From assembly GCF_026151205.1 (NCBI RefSeq), contig NC_087081.1, positions 126,001 to 186,000 on the forward strand: a stretch of DNA of 60,000 bases, written 5' to 3'. Shown one piece after another: positions 1 through 11,040 of the stretch. A program made the position numbers and the translations under genes. The notes beneath the pieces are model-generated. The model was given only the letters and a program-made list of their open reading frames with translations, ran no database searches and was not told where the DNA came from. Position 1 is the first letter of the stretch, and each line of letters opens with the position of its first letter. Source of the stretch: Bolinopsis microptera. Lineage: Eukaryota > Ctenophora > Tentaculata > Lobata > Bolinopsidae.

Positions 1-3000
1 TTTTTTTTTTCCCCCCCTTTTTTTCCCCCCCCTTTTTTTTTTTTTTTTCCCAAACCCCCCCCCCCCCCTTTTCCCCCCCCCCCCCCGGGGTTTTTTCCCC
101 CCCCCCCCTTTTAAACCCCCCCCCCCGGGGCCCCCCCCCCCCATTTTCCCCCCCCCAAACCCCCCCTTCCCCCTTTTTTCCCCCCCCCCTCCCCCCCCCC
201 AAAAATTTTTTTTTTCCCCCTTTTCACTTTTTTAAAACCCCGGGCCCCCCCCCCCCCCCCCCCCCCTTTTTTTGGAGGGGGGGGGGGTTTTTTGGGAAAA
301 AATTTTTTTTTGGGGAAAAAATTTTTTTTCCCCCCCGGCCCAAACCCCCCCCTTTTTTCCCCCCCCCTTTTTGGGGGTTTTTTTTTCCCCCTTTTTTCCC
401 CTTTTTCCCCTTTTTTTTTTTTCCCCCCCTTTTTAAAAACCCGGGTTGGGGCAAAAAAAAAAATTTTTTTTTTTTTTTTTTTGGGGTTTTTTAAAAAACC
501 TTTTTTTTTTTTGGGAAAAAATTTTTTGGGGGGTTTTTTTTTTTGGGGGGAAAAGGGGTTTTTTCCCCTCACCTTTGGTTATTTGTTCCAAAAAACCCCA
601 AGGGGGAAAAATTTTTAAAACCCCAAAAGGGGGTTTTTCCCCGATGTTTTTTAGAAGAAGATTTCCGTTTTTGGGAAAAAAGTCTTGAACAAAGGCAACG
701 GGAAACAAGGGGGAAAAAGCGAAAGTTTTTGTGTTCCAGGAATATGACAGCCCCAAACTACAACTACAGTCTCTTTTAACATTGGGTTTCCCAAACGGCA
801 GTGCAGGTGAGCACCCCCGAAAGACACTCACACACGCGACCGATCGGGAGCCGTGGGAAAGAGAAGGGAAAAGGACCCTGAGCTGAGCAGTATTCCCCCT
901 TCCCCTCCACTTTCCCCTCTTGAACAGTTTGTCTCCCCTTTTTTTCTCAGTTTTTACTGCTGCTAAAAAACCACCCCGCTTTGGTTTTAAAATCCCATTA
1001 AAACCATGTAAAGGGAAAATTTGGGGAAAACCGGCAGGATTCCGTCTATATCTCCTTTTTTTGGGTGGACTTCCCAAAAAACATGCCCGTCCTGGTTTGA
1101 GTTTTAGCAAGCCCAAAGGGGGAAAACCCAAGGACAGTGGTCCCCAACCGGATTTTTGGAAGTATTTAGAAATTTGGGGGGATGATAAAAATTTCCCCCA
1201 AAAACGCACGTTTCACACTGGGTTTTCTCCCTTAGCACAATTCCCTTTACGTTTTTTTTTCGCCCATTTGTCCTCTGTTTCCAGGTTCCCGTTGGTTGGG
1301 GGCAAAATTAGATAAATGGAAAACCCCAAATCAATCTGCTCCGTTATTTAGTACTGTCCCGTCACTTTTTTTGCTTATGTGGAATGTTTTTTGGGCGTTT
1401 GAGAAGGTGTGGGGAAGGGGTTTCTTTTTAAAAGGTTTGAAAAACGGAAATTTTAGCATTTAAAATTATTTGGTTTTAAATCCCCCGTACTATCCAATCA
1501 AAGTAAAGAAAAAACCCGTTTTCCCCTTTAATAAAACCGGGCTCGTTTTCTACAAAAAGGGTTTTTACGATTGTCGTGATGTTAGTTTTAAAAAAAAAGA
1601 TCAGCTAACACTTTGTCATGACGTTTCCCGATTAAAAAGTTCATTATTTGTGAAAATTAAAAAAATTTTGGATGGAAATTTTTAAAGTCCCGGTTTTTGT
1701 TTTTGATTCATGATTTTTGGGGCCCTTTAAATTTCCCCCCGTTTTTAAATTTAAAAGACCAATTTCCTCCCTTTCCCGACTCCAATACCCCTTTCCCGGG
1801 GGCAAAAAAATTTGTTCCGCCAAAAGGACAAGACAGTGAAAAACCCCCGACAAAAAAACATCATCTGACCCCTCCTGGGCACTTGTTGTTGTACACACCC
1901 CTTTTTCCGAGGAGATGCAACCAGAGCCATCAAAACGTAGAAGGTTTAAAAAGGGAGGTGTTGGGGTTTTAGGGGGTTTCAGTGGGCATGTTTTGTTGCA
2001 CAGTGGAGGTTCCATCACCCCAATAGGTTTTGGTCCCGCTCGCGGGCCATTTCTGAGTTTTTTTTAAGAGGTTCTTGTATTTGTTTGTTGTTCTGTACGA
2101 AATATAAGCTGTAAAAAACTGCCGGGCTACGTTGAAATGGGCATCCATGGTTTCAACATCAAATTTGGAAATTGAATGTTTCCTTACCCTTGAAGATTTT
2201 TCTTCATAAAAACGCAAGGAAAAAAGTTTGTACAGTAAGTCTTTCCCCAGTCAGTCTTAGTTGGGGGGCTAACTTCAAGTTTAAAAGGGGGTTTTTCCTT
2301 ATCACGGGTTTAGGGCAAAGGGTTTTGTTGAAAAAATTTTTTGGAGGTCTTTTGGTAACTGAGTTTATCAGCCCTCGCGGTGGCGAGGAAAACACGGGGA
2401 AAAGGGGTATCAGTCGCTTCTTTCCTACTTCATTTCCCCGGAAAACTGAAAAATTTTTCAGAGAAAATAGGGTTTTTCGAATTGGGAAAGGGTTTTTGGT
2501 TTTCCCACAACACTAAATTGGTAAGTTTATATTTCAAAAAAATAGTTTTAGAGAAATTTAGGTTTTTTTAAAACTTTCCCGGCGGGGAAACAATGAATTT
2601 AAAAAAATCTTTAGTATATTACCTTTCCCCCCAAAAAACATTTAAACGATTTAGTTTGAAAATTTTTAAACCCAACAGAACCCCCATTTTTAATAAGGGG
2701 AATTTTTTTTATTTAGATTTAAATTTTTTTTAAAACTTTCAGTTTTTGGCCCCCTAAAAAGGGGTAAGATGTTATATTGGTTTTTAAAAAGATAAAAATT
2801 TATTAATAACTTTATTGAGATAGTCCCCATGATTGTATTCATAAAGTTGAAAGGGAATCTCCCTTTTCGTGGGCGGGGTTTTCGTTCAAATTCCGGTTTT
2901 TTTTTAATTTTATTATATAACTTTCTTTATTATTCAACAGATATATTACTATTTCTTTATATTACTAACTTTTCTTCGTTACTTCGTTACTTCTTTTTCT

Positions 3001-4770
3001 TCGTTGAGGTTTAAACCGTGGGGGCCACGGAAAAAGGGGCTCGATATCCCCCCGACCACTGGATGGCGGTAGTTTTACCTTTAGTGAGTTTTTACCAAAT
3101 GGAGCGTGTAGCCCGGGAACCCCGGGGGGTTTGTTTCCGGTTTTCAAAAAAGAAAAGTTCGGAAAACTACACTTAAAAAAGTCAAAGGGAATTTAATAGC
3201 CTTTTTTCTGTGTTTAGGCACTTTGTTAAACCTTCGGTCTTGAACTGCCAAAAAAGGGCCCCGTCGGGGACAGTGACTGGGGTTTCGTTTTAAAGGGAAT
3301 TGGGCTTGGGCCAAAGAGGGTTGGGCGCTAAAATCCCCCTGTCCCTTGGGGGGCACCTTGAATTGATACCCCAACGGGTTTTGGGACCACATTTTGGGGA
3401 ATCTTCCAAAAATCATCAGGATGTTTTACCTTTTCCCGGGGCTTCGCTGTTGTAGAGGGCACGTTTTTAAACTGTACGAGTCTTTCCCAATGTTTAGCTA
3501 TGGTAATGATAAAAATTTTTCATTTTATGGAGGGCTGTTTTTTAGAGAATTTCCAAAAAGTCAAATAAGCATCGAGACTTGAGGTTTTTTGCTTTTAAAA
3601 ATTTTTAATTTAAAGGGTTTTCTTTTTAAATTTAAGCAATGGGTTTAAAAAAACAAAAATTAAAAAAATTTAACTAAACCTTTTTTGGGCGAGCACATGT
3701 TCAGGGGCTGATTTAGGTTTTTAAATTTTTTTTGTTTACTTTTTTGGGCGAAAAATTTTCAGGAATAAGGGTCAAAAGTAGTTTTCCCGAAAGGGTTTTT
3801 GTAAAGGATTCCCCAGGGTTTAATGGCCCTGAGGTTTCAATGTGCTTGGGGGCACGATCTCGGAAAATTTTTTAAAAAATGGTTTAAGATAATTTTTTAA
3901 TTTTTGGCCCTCTAGGGAAAACCCGCGGTCGGAAATTTTTTAAAATGGGCCAAAAAAAAAATTTAAAAATTTCCCGTTTTCCCTCCCATCTGGCAAAGGA
4001 AATTTGATGATATCCCACCCTTTTTCCCCTCCAGCAGCCCCCAAAAACCCTTTGAAACCCCGGGAAATCGGGCCCAGTCGTTTTGTGGGTTTTATAATTT
4101 GTGCTATAGGTTTTTCAACATTTAAACCCCTATAAAAAATTTTAATAGATTATAAAAAACAGAGTACGAAGTTACCGGGTCGCCTTTAAGGGCTTCTTTT
4201 TTTTCATATATTTTTTCCCAAATTTAGCTAAAATTTTCAATGTATTTTTAGGGCCCCGCTTTAAAAACCCCCCTTTTAGAGATCAATTGTCTCGACCCCG
4301 TTTCAAATTTAATAAATTAAATTCAAAAAGAATTTGCTTTGGGGGTTTTCCCGGGGAAATTTTCACATAAATTGAACAAAATGAGGGAATATGTGAAAAC
4401 TTCGAAATTTTACAAAATTCAAGCCGCCTTTTTCCCTGTGGGCCACTCTCAAAAATCCATTCCCCAAACTGCACAAAAAATATTCATAATCTAATTTCCC
4501 TTTTTTTCCCCAATTGGTTTAAATTTTTTTGTAAAATTTTTTTTTTTTCGTGCAGGATTTAAAAACTCAGTTCTCGTTCTAATGCGTTTTCCCGGGCCCC
4601 TCTTTTTTAGGGGTCTTTCACGATTTGGGCTGCAAACTTTGGCTCCCGGTAACAAGGGGGAAAAAAAAATTAAAAAAATTTTTCGGACAAAATGTCTTGC
4701 CAACGGGTTTTTCGGGCCCCAACCCGAAAAAAAAAAAAAAAAAAAAAGAATGAGAGCCCAATGAATTTTT
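1..4770. other. low-quality, homopolymer-inflated consensus
   Basis: The first 600 bases are almost only runs of three or more identical bases, and runs such as aaaa/cccc/gggg/tttt stay over-long until about 4,770, where ordinary sequence begins. This is what a failed long-read consensus looks like. Reading frames here are composed of K, F, G and P and resemble nothing; I support no gene. The 5' end of the lectin gene that follows may be lost in this stretch. Confidence 0.8.
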
Positions 4771-5026
4771 GGCCCCAGGATTTTTTTACCCGGTACTTGA
4801 TAACAAAATCAGATCAGGATATATACAGTATCATACAACCGAGTGTTTTAAACATACTTTAATAGAAAACACAACTGATCATAAACATAAGCAGTGCATG
4901 GGGGTTTAAAGGTTAAAAAGGGCTAACGTGCTATACTGTCTCAGTCGACTCATTGTCCTCTATCGAAAATATATCACAGAGACAGCAGCTACTGATTCAA
5001 TATTGCATTACCAATTTTATGTACAG

Positions 5027-5158
5027 GTTTCCCGACGAAAATTGCCGGATGTGTAACCATAGGATCTAATACTTTGTCCGGAATTCGGGCGAAGTCGTGC
5101 AGGAAACTACATCAACGGATTAACGCCTGTGCCCTCAATTGTTTAAAAGCAGGAGCAG
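5027..5158 (+). CDS. first visible exon of the lectin gene, Cys-bearing N-terminal segment
   Basis: The stretch between acceptor tgtacag and donor g|gtaata is open in the frame that joins (phase 1) to the first FTP exon. It encodes about 44 residues with four Cys, including N-A-C-A-L-N-C-L-K. The spacing recalls the tail of a small disulphide-rich module (PAN or WSC type), but it is too short to name. The upstream phase requires one base from a previous exon, which I did not find. Confidence 0.55.
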
Positions 5159-7801
5159 GTAATATATTCGACTTTAGAGTCTAGGTACCTAGCAGTTTTG
5201 GAACTTGATTGAGAAGCGATTCGACTACTTAAACTAAATCATTTTTTATTATGTAACTGATGAACGCATTTTTCAACTTAGATGGAGTACTTTCAACTAC
5301 AGAGGTCGAGAACATCGCAAGCAAAGGAATGGCAAAACAGTCTGATACCAGTGGTTACGGAAGGGCTGAAAAAGCTATTGATGGCAATAATAATGGCAAC
5401 TATCATAGGTAAGAAACTTACTTAAAATAATTTGATTATATTAGTTTCTGGGAGGAAAGGAGTAAAAGAAATTTATAAAAATTCTAAAATTTTGCAGCAA
5501 AAACGTTTCTATTCATGTGTATCACTGTAGAAAACTTAAATATTGGTTAATTGGTACTTATTATTTTCAGCGGGTCTGTAACCCACACTGAAGCATCTGG
5601 TAGTAACGCCTGGTGGTCGCTGACATACCCTCGCTCAATGTTTATCAAGGAAATCCAAATCTTTGGAAGAACAGATTGTTGCTCGGAACGAATTGATGGT
5701 GCCTCTGTCTTAATTGATGGCAAGAAAGTAGGAACATTAAACCACAATGATGGAGCCCCTATGGTTGTGCCGGTTAATAGAGTTGGCTCCGAGATAATGA
5801 TCAGAAATAAAGAAGGTGGAGCCCAGCTTTCTCTTGCTGAAGTTCTGGTTTGTTCATTCAAATATTATTATTATACAATATACATCCTCCGGATGATTAT
5901 TCTCCAATTTTGATAACATGTTTGGGGACTGGTTTATAAGCCAGTCAATGTTTACGAATATAATAACTTTATTACATAATCATAAATGTATATCATAAAT
6001 AGATTAAATCTGAAACAGAAATTTGCACGCAATTAATAAATTTAAAAAAAGAAAATGAAAAGAACAGTTTATTGATAAAAACAAATTATGGAGCACTCTG
6101 TGCTTCCAACAGCCTTTCAGACTCGCGCTTAGTTTGTTTAGGACTAATTTAGGATATCGTAGATATTGCTATGCCATTAGTTTGGATATGTAGTGTTGTG
6201 CGATTGTTAAAATCAATTACGGTTTGTGCTGATAGGAGAATAGTGATAGTGTGGAATGTGGCACTAGTGTAAATGTGAACCTGGAATTTAGGATGTGTGC
6301 GGCTTATCCATTAATATTAGTTGCCGCTAGTCTGTGCTCAGTTTGTTCTGTTACATGTTTCCGTTACCATTTCTCCAGTTCATAAGATGGTTTCATATCA
6401 CTATTATCTACATATCTAACGACTTAGATTACTTAAACCACCAGGCAAATCTCGTCACATATTTAAAAAATAAAAATGATTAAAAAAAATATATATATTA
6501 AATTCGTCACAGACAAATATAACTTTATTCGCTCCATATACCTTATGATCTACCGTCTACTTGGAAATAATTTTACTTTAAACAATAAAATGAACATTAA
6601 ATCCAGTGACTTAGTGACTACCCTAATTTCGTCTTCGATAGTCAATAACCTGTTTTCAAGATATATGACTTATATGTGACAGCAAATAATGCTTTTGGGC
6701 ACGATGGTTTAGTTGAGTCTAAATATTATACTGAATAGTTTGCATCTAAACAACATCAAATATCTAATCGAGTATTAATCTCCTAGGTGATGGGGGCTAA
6801 AATAGAAAGTGATCCTTGCAAAGATGGGTGCGACAATATCGCATCAGAAGGATTAGCAACGCAGATCGACACTGATCACAATGGAGAAGCTTCCCGGGCC
6901 ATTGATGGCAATACTTCCAACAGATGGGGATCGTAAGGAACTTTAATTTCATTGTTTGTTCAGATAATCCTGAGATTTTTGTGGAAAAATAAAAACTTTT
7001 GTAAGATCTGGAGATCTAATCTTTGGCAACAACAAATATTTTCTGCTATACAACAGTAAAATTGATGATTGTTATTTTCAGGAATTCGATTACCCACACT
7101 AAAACGACAGGGCCAAATGCCTGGTGGAGATTGACATTCCCAGAGAACGCGTACATGGAACAAATCAAGGTGCGTTCAGTGTTAGATCATGATCAAGGGA
7201 AACTAACATTTTTTAGTGAAAGGTAGCAGTTCAACGTTTTGATTTAACTGACTACATTAAATTCATGTTCTTGAATTATAAGCTATGAAGTAGTATTGAC
7301 AGTATTAAAAAACAAGGTTTATGGACGTGAGGACTGTTGTGCTGATAGGCTCGATAACGCCACTGTGTATGTCGATGGTGAACTTGTTGGGATTGTGAAC
7401 TCCAAAATAGGATTCCCCAATTTGATCAACATCGCCGTAAGCGGACAAGTGATAGAAATAAGGCCAGCAGGCCGCCATCCTTTATGTCTCGCTGAAGTTG
7501 AGGTGGGTCCTTAAAGCTTATTCCCTTATTTATAGAAGTAAAACCTCCCCAAAAACCTAATCCGGAATCCCTCACTATTAACATTAAACTAGCTGCATTG
7601 TGTGTAATTAATAAGTTAGTACGCATATATTAATAAGTTAGTACGCAGAATATTGTAATTTTTTGTATTGATTTGTTCATAATACAGCATAATATTATGA
7701 CAATTTCTGATTTATTACTTTATTATGTTTTGGATCGTTTGAAAAACTCAAGTTTAAATAACTACTATAATTTGCAGGTCATCGGCATGTTGATGCAGTA
7801 G
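5027..7801 (+). CDS. F-type lectin (fucolectin-like) with two FTP domains, multi-exon, 5' end not found
   Basis: Seen: exons at 5027-5158, 5282-5408, 5571-5847, 6787-6932, 7082-7169, 7317-7502 and 7778-7801, with GT-AG borders and matching phases throughout; the last ends in TAG. The product is a Cys-containing N-terminal segment followed by two tandem fucolectin/tachylectin-4/pentraxin-1 (FTP) domains. Each domain has the A-I-D-G-N start, a T-H-T strand, N-A-W-W and R-x-D-C-C-x-x-R. Known: F-type lectins bind fucose through His and two Arg (motif H-x26-R-x-D-x4-R/K) and stack the sugar on adjacent cysteines; they are usually secreted recognition or immune proteins. Both domains keep the His, both Arg and the Cys-Cys pair, with 27 rather than 26 residues between His and Arg. 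No signal peptide is visible, so one or more 5' exons are missing upstream. Exon borders are inferred by eye. Confidence 0.85.
5282..5847 (+). CDS. FTP domain 1 (two exons)
   Basis: Exon 5282-5408 gives N-I-A-S-K-G-M-A-K-Q-S through A-I-D-G-N, the classic start of this fold. Exon 5571-5847 gives T-H-T, N-A-W-W, then F-G-R-T-D-C-C-S-E-R and a closing L-S-L-A-E-V. The ligand-binding His, Arg and Arg are all present, as is the vicinal disulphide pair. The donor after the last codon is gtttgt, a weaker but acceptable site. Joining it to the exon at 6787 keeps phase 0 and leads straight into domain 2. Confidence 0.85.
5848..6786 (+). other. inter-domain intron of the lectin gene
   Basis: A 939-base AT-rich stretch between the two FTP domains, from donor gtttgt to acceptor tcctag. 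No coding or repeat signal of note. The short open frame at 6476-6679 is AT-rich and has no family features. Confidence 0.65.
6787..7801 (+). CDS. FTP domain 2 (four exons) and C-terminus
   Basis: Exons 6787-6932, 7082-7169 and 7317-7502 give a second complete FTP domain: N-I-A-S-E-G-L-A-T-Q, A-I-D-G-N, T-H-T, N-A-W-W and Y-G-R-E-D-C-C-A-D-R. Unlike domain 1, it is split by an extra intron (7170-7316) between the W-W strand and the R-x-D loop. The terminal exon adds V-I-G-M-L-M-Q and a TAG stop. The acceptor at 7315-7316 was chosen because it restores the domain-1 alignment; an earlier AG at 7301-7302 would bring in a stop. Confidence 0.85.
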
Positions 7802-8052
7802 AGTAAAAAGGAGCTGACGCTGATATACGAAACATTCTAATGAAAAGAATCATATCAGTTATATTCAATAATTTGATAGCCTGTTGCAGCAATTGGAATG
7901 ATTTTTAAAACTTCGTTGTTTTCACCTTATGTAATATTTTAACATGGTTTTTAGGGTTTCAAACGTTTACTTTTAGACATTAAAATAGACCTTGCAATTA
8001 AGTCGTTGTTTTAATTTTCAACAATCACGCTGTTAGTGTTGCTGCAAAAAAA

Positions 8053-8058
8053 AATAAA
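8053..8058 (+). promoter_or_regulatory. AATAAA polyadenylation signal
   Basis: AATAAA lies about 250 bases after the lectin stop codon, in an A-rich context and with no coding signal between. It is the best candidate 3' end for the lectin mRNA. Confidence 0.5.
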
Positions 8059-8132
8059 CATTCAATTTCAACTTGATTGACGATGTCAACAGTCAACCCA
8101 TCGAGATCGTTGCTCAAAACACGATCCTTCAA

Positions 8133-8200
8133 AATACGTACTTTCTCTCTTTATAGTATAAAGAGAGAAAGTACGTATTCTGAGTATAAATTATACTCAG
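8133..8200. repeat. two abutting perfect palindromes
   Basis: Arms 8133-8155 and 8157-8179 are 23-base perfect reverse complements separated by one base. Directly after them, 8180-8188 and 8192-8200 are a second pair of 9-base arms separated by three bases. As single strand this folds into two adjacent hairpins. No transposon ends were recognised around it. Confidence 0.9.
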
Positions 8201-8611
8201 CGCTAAAGTCATCTGCCGTTCACTATACACCGACACAGATTGACGCTCTGGGAGCTGGGATTCTCTGTCCTTTGACAGGAGTGTTTCATCACGAACAACC
8301 ACAAACCAGATAGATACAACAATATTTTAATAATAAACTATAATAACGTATATGTATAACGTGTAATAATGATGACACGGAATATGAGTATGACATAATA
8401 TGTACTAAATGTTTCTTGTCTAAATGTTTACGAAAAGTTAAGTGAATTCAATTTTAATAAGGAAATAAGGTACTGTCAGGAATTCAGTCAACGTCCAACT
8501 CCAAGTCCAAGTGCCAAGCGAGGATATGGACACAGTTGAAAGTTTCTTCACCGTTTCTCATTTCATCCAGACTGAGACAAAATAGGTGAAGTGACACTGA
8601 CATGGTGAGTA

Positions 8612-8641
8612 TCCACACACACACACACACACACACACACA
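8612..8641. repeat. (CA)n microsatellite
   Basis: About 15 CA units followed by a T-rich stretch. Confidence 0.95.
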
Positions 8642-9053
8642 ATTTTTTGTTTGTCACATAAGCAGCAAATAGGTTTTTTTCTTCTTTCTTTTTTTAACAG
8701 TTGACTGACTGTTAGAAGGCTATATTAGCCGGTTAGAGGGCTGTTAGGTATTTGTCCCCACAAAATGGCTGTTATCTGTTAGAGGGCTGTATAGAGATGT
8801 ACAATAAGTAAAATTTCATAATTACTTCAAGAATTGAATAAAACTGTTCAGAACATAAGCCAATATTTTATAAAAGATAATGATAATCCGATAGATAAAG
8901 TCCACAATAATAATATATAATTATAGCGTTAATATTAATAATAATATAATTTAAATTGAACCTCGACTAATTTTCTGCCCATTCATGAAAGCCCTAATAA
9001 TATCCAAACACTTGTAAGTGTCCAAATGTGTCATCTCGGCCTCAACTTTGTCC

Positions 9054-9240
9054 TTAGGGGTCGTTCACATATTACGTAATCAATATTTTGGCAATTTTTA
9101 CCCACCCCCCTCCCCCTCCGTAATCAACCGTAATCAAGACCGAACCCCCCCCCCCCCCTATATTAGTATTACGTAATCAAGGTTTGACCCCCGGCCCCCC
9201 CCCCCCCCCGTAATCAATTTAGAATTTAGAATTTGTCAAG
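9054..9240 (+). mobile_element. MITE-like element, left end with poly-C tracts
   Basis: Begins TTAGGGGTCGTTCACATATT, followed by ACGTAATCAATATTTTGGC, two long C runs and repeated CCGTAATCAA. The same left end starts the complete copy at 13012. The matching right end (inverse) occurs at about 10812-10842, beyond several interruptions and the N gap, so this may be one large nested copy or two fragments. Confidence 0.7.
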
Positions 9241-9534
9241 AAATAATGCAAACCACGCATATAACTAACTCATAAGAAACAATTAAGTTAATACTCAAAT
9301 GTAACATTAATCTACATGATTAAATTTAATTGATTAAAATCCGTAATCTACCGTAATCAAGACCGAACAATCAAGTTAATACTCAAATGTAACATTAATC
9401 TATATAATTAAATTTAATTGATTAAAATTTGACCAAAACCCATAATCATGGGTAGTGTGAACCGCTGCCAGTGTCTCTCTTTTCCAAACAAAAGGAAATG
9501 ATATTAATTTGAGGAACCGTCCGCAAATGCAAAT
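9241..9534. other. intergenic with a short duplicated block
   Basis: Contains two near-identical stretches around 9280-9340 and 9369-9425 (sharing caagttaatactcaaatg-type sequence and CCGTAATCAAGACCGAAC). These look like internal parts of the surrounding MITE-like repeat. No gene seen. Confidence 0.5.
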
Positions 9535-9637
9535 TGATACCGAGAATGAAATCGGTCGACCGATTTCATTCTCGGTATCATTTCCGCAAAAACCATAAAA
9601 GATATACATGTATATCTTTTATGGTTTTTGCGGAAAT
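9535..9637. repeat. two abutting perfect palindromes (46 and 58 bp)
   Basis: 9535-9580 is a perfect palindrome centred on GTCGAC. 9580-9637 is another, centred on ATACATGTAT. Neither has a spacer. The right arm of the second continues into the dispersed repeat that follows; the paralogous copy near 11487 has the right arm only. Confidence 0.95.
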
Positions 9638-9705
9638 TTGCGTTAAATTTGATGCCGTGGTGTCAGTAAAATGGCACGGATAACTATCGTCTCGCTTTAT
9701 ATATA
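9612..9705 (+). repeat. dispersed repeat copy A
   Basis: From TTTTTGCGGAAATTTGCG through GATGCCGTGGTGTCAGTAAA to CGTCTCGCTTTATATATAGT. It matches 11491-11582 with few changes. No reading frame. Confidence 0.85.
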
Positions 9706-10104
9706 GTCACCCGATCTTGAGGTGACGTACGACAACTCGTTAACCCAATCAATGTCTGGAAGGCTGCAAATTTTCACATGCTATAAACTCACAATGGTTT
9801 TTCGGAGTTGTGCGAGATGACGATACATAGAGGCTGCAGAATTATGAGGACTACCAGATCCTGGTGGAACCTAAGCGATCCATGATATCACGACAGGCCC
9901 TACAGTAAGAAATTTAAATCAAATCTTAATCATTTCCACGAAAATTTAATTACGATAAACGATCTTAGTTAAATATGCCTACAGAAATCACGGAAATTAT
10001 ATTTTTATACCTACACTCTGATCTCAATTGCAGCAAGATTTGATTAATCTGTTTTAAAAGTCATTAAAATACAATCATCTGATTACCGTCATTACGAGTG
10101 TTCA

Positions 10105-10420
10105 TCAAACTGCACTAATCACATTTTCTTTAAATAATTCTGAATCGGAGGGTGTAAAAATTCTTAACATTATTTTATCAATACTGGGGGTGTCCGCTGC
10201 GTTCATTTGATTGTAGTTACCATCATCACTAGATTTAAAAGTTTTAATTTCAATCCCATTCTTGCCGCTATGGCAATCCCAATCCTTGTTAAGTTTATCA
10301 AGGCGAGCAGATTGGCTAATTTGGTCCATGTTTTTGTCAACAGAGTTGGTAACTGAATCAAAGCTCTCCGCAGTGGATGAGCGGTTCCTCCTGGTGGTGG
10401 ATCTAGCTTTGTTCCGTCGT
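10105..10420 (-). CDS. unknown protein, C-terminal part, cut by assembly gap
   Basis: On the - strand a frame of about 105 codons is open from the edge of the N gap to a TGA at 10105. The product starts with a basic, Ser/Thr/Arg-rich stretch (R-S-T-T-R-R-N-R-S-S) and continues hydrophilic and acidic, ending near L-F-K-E-N-V-I-S-A-V. I recognise no family. The opposite-strand frame here is less protein-like. Its 5' part would lie in or beyond the gap; the DNA after the gap is a dispersed repeat and does not continue the frame. Confidence 0.35.
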
Positions 10421-10421
10421 G

Positions 10422-10521
10422 NNNNNNNNNNNNNNNNNNNNNNNNNNNNNNNNNNNNNNNNNNNNNNNNNNNNNNNNNNNNNNNNNNNNNNNNNNNNNNN
10501 NNNNNNNNNNNNNNNNNNNNN
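10422..10521. other. assembly gap (100 N)
   Basis: Exactly 100 N, the conventional scaffold-gap length, so the true distance is unknown. Right of the gap the sequence is a dispersed repeat also found at 16,660. Confidence 0.98.
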
Positions 10522-10522
10522 G

Positions 10523-11040
10523 TTTTTTTTTCAAAGCTTTGACCGTTCCATGTTGGCAAAAATCCATATTCTTGGCTCAACATTTAAAAAATCTTTATAT
10601 AATATGACTTTGGTTGTAGTTTTAGCAAATGATATTCAATATTCGGTTGCAATTTCCAACCCAAACCATTGTTTGAGTAAAAGTTATTGATTATAGATAT
10701 TGAGTTTGACATTAGATACACAGTATTCTTTATTATATATGGTCTCATGTCACGATACTTATTTTTTGATCAATTAGCTACTCTCTAACTTCTAAAGATT
10801 GTCCAAAAAGTGATAACGTAATATGTGAAGGACCCCTAATGCAGAAACAAACCACGGTAAGAAGACACTACAGTATATTCTCCAGTTCGCCTGCAGGCTG
10901 CACCCTCCGTGTGATGCGGTTTACAATTGCATTGTACGACATCCGCTATCCCACTAGAGTACCAGTCTATGATAGCAATGATTACCGAGTAATGGTCTTC
11001 TGAGTAACAAAGTGTCTCATTTCTTGGTAAGATAGGAGAC
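10523..11040 (+). repeat. dispersed repeat, uninterrupted copy (empty site for the LTR element)
   Basis: 10523-10825 matches 16660-16965 and 10812-11038 matches 24491-24718. In this copy the two halves are contiguous; in the other they are split by the LTR retrotransposon. It includes the MITE right end, inverse of AGGGGTCGTTCACATATTAC, at about 10812-10842. Confidence 0.9.

Noticed and set aside
111-1315. Open frames of 76-258 codons on both strands
   Set aside because: Translations are strings of K, F, G and P from homopolymer runs; they reflect consensus failure, not genes.
7426-7626. 66-codon - strand frame
   Set aside because: Antisense to the end of FTP domain 2.
8077-8313. 78-codon + frame after the lectin gene
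   Set aside because: It runs through the double palindrome at 8133-8200 and has no domain; chance frame.
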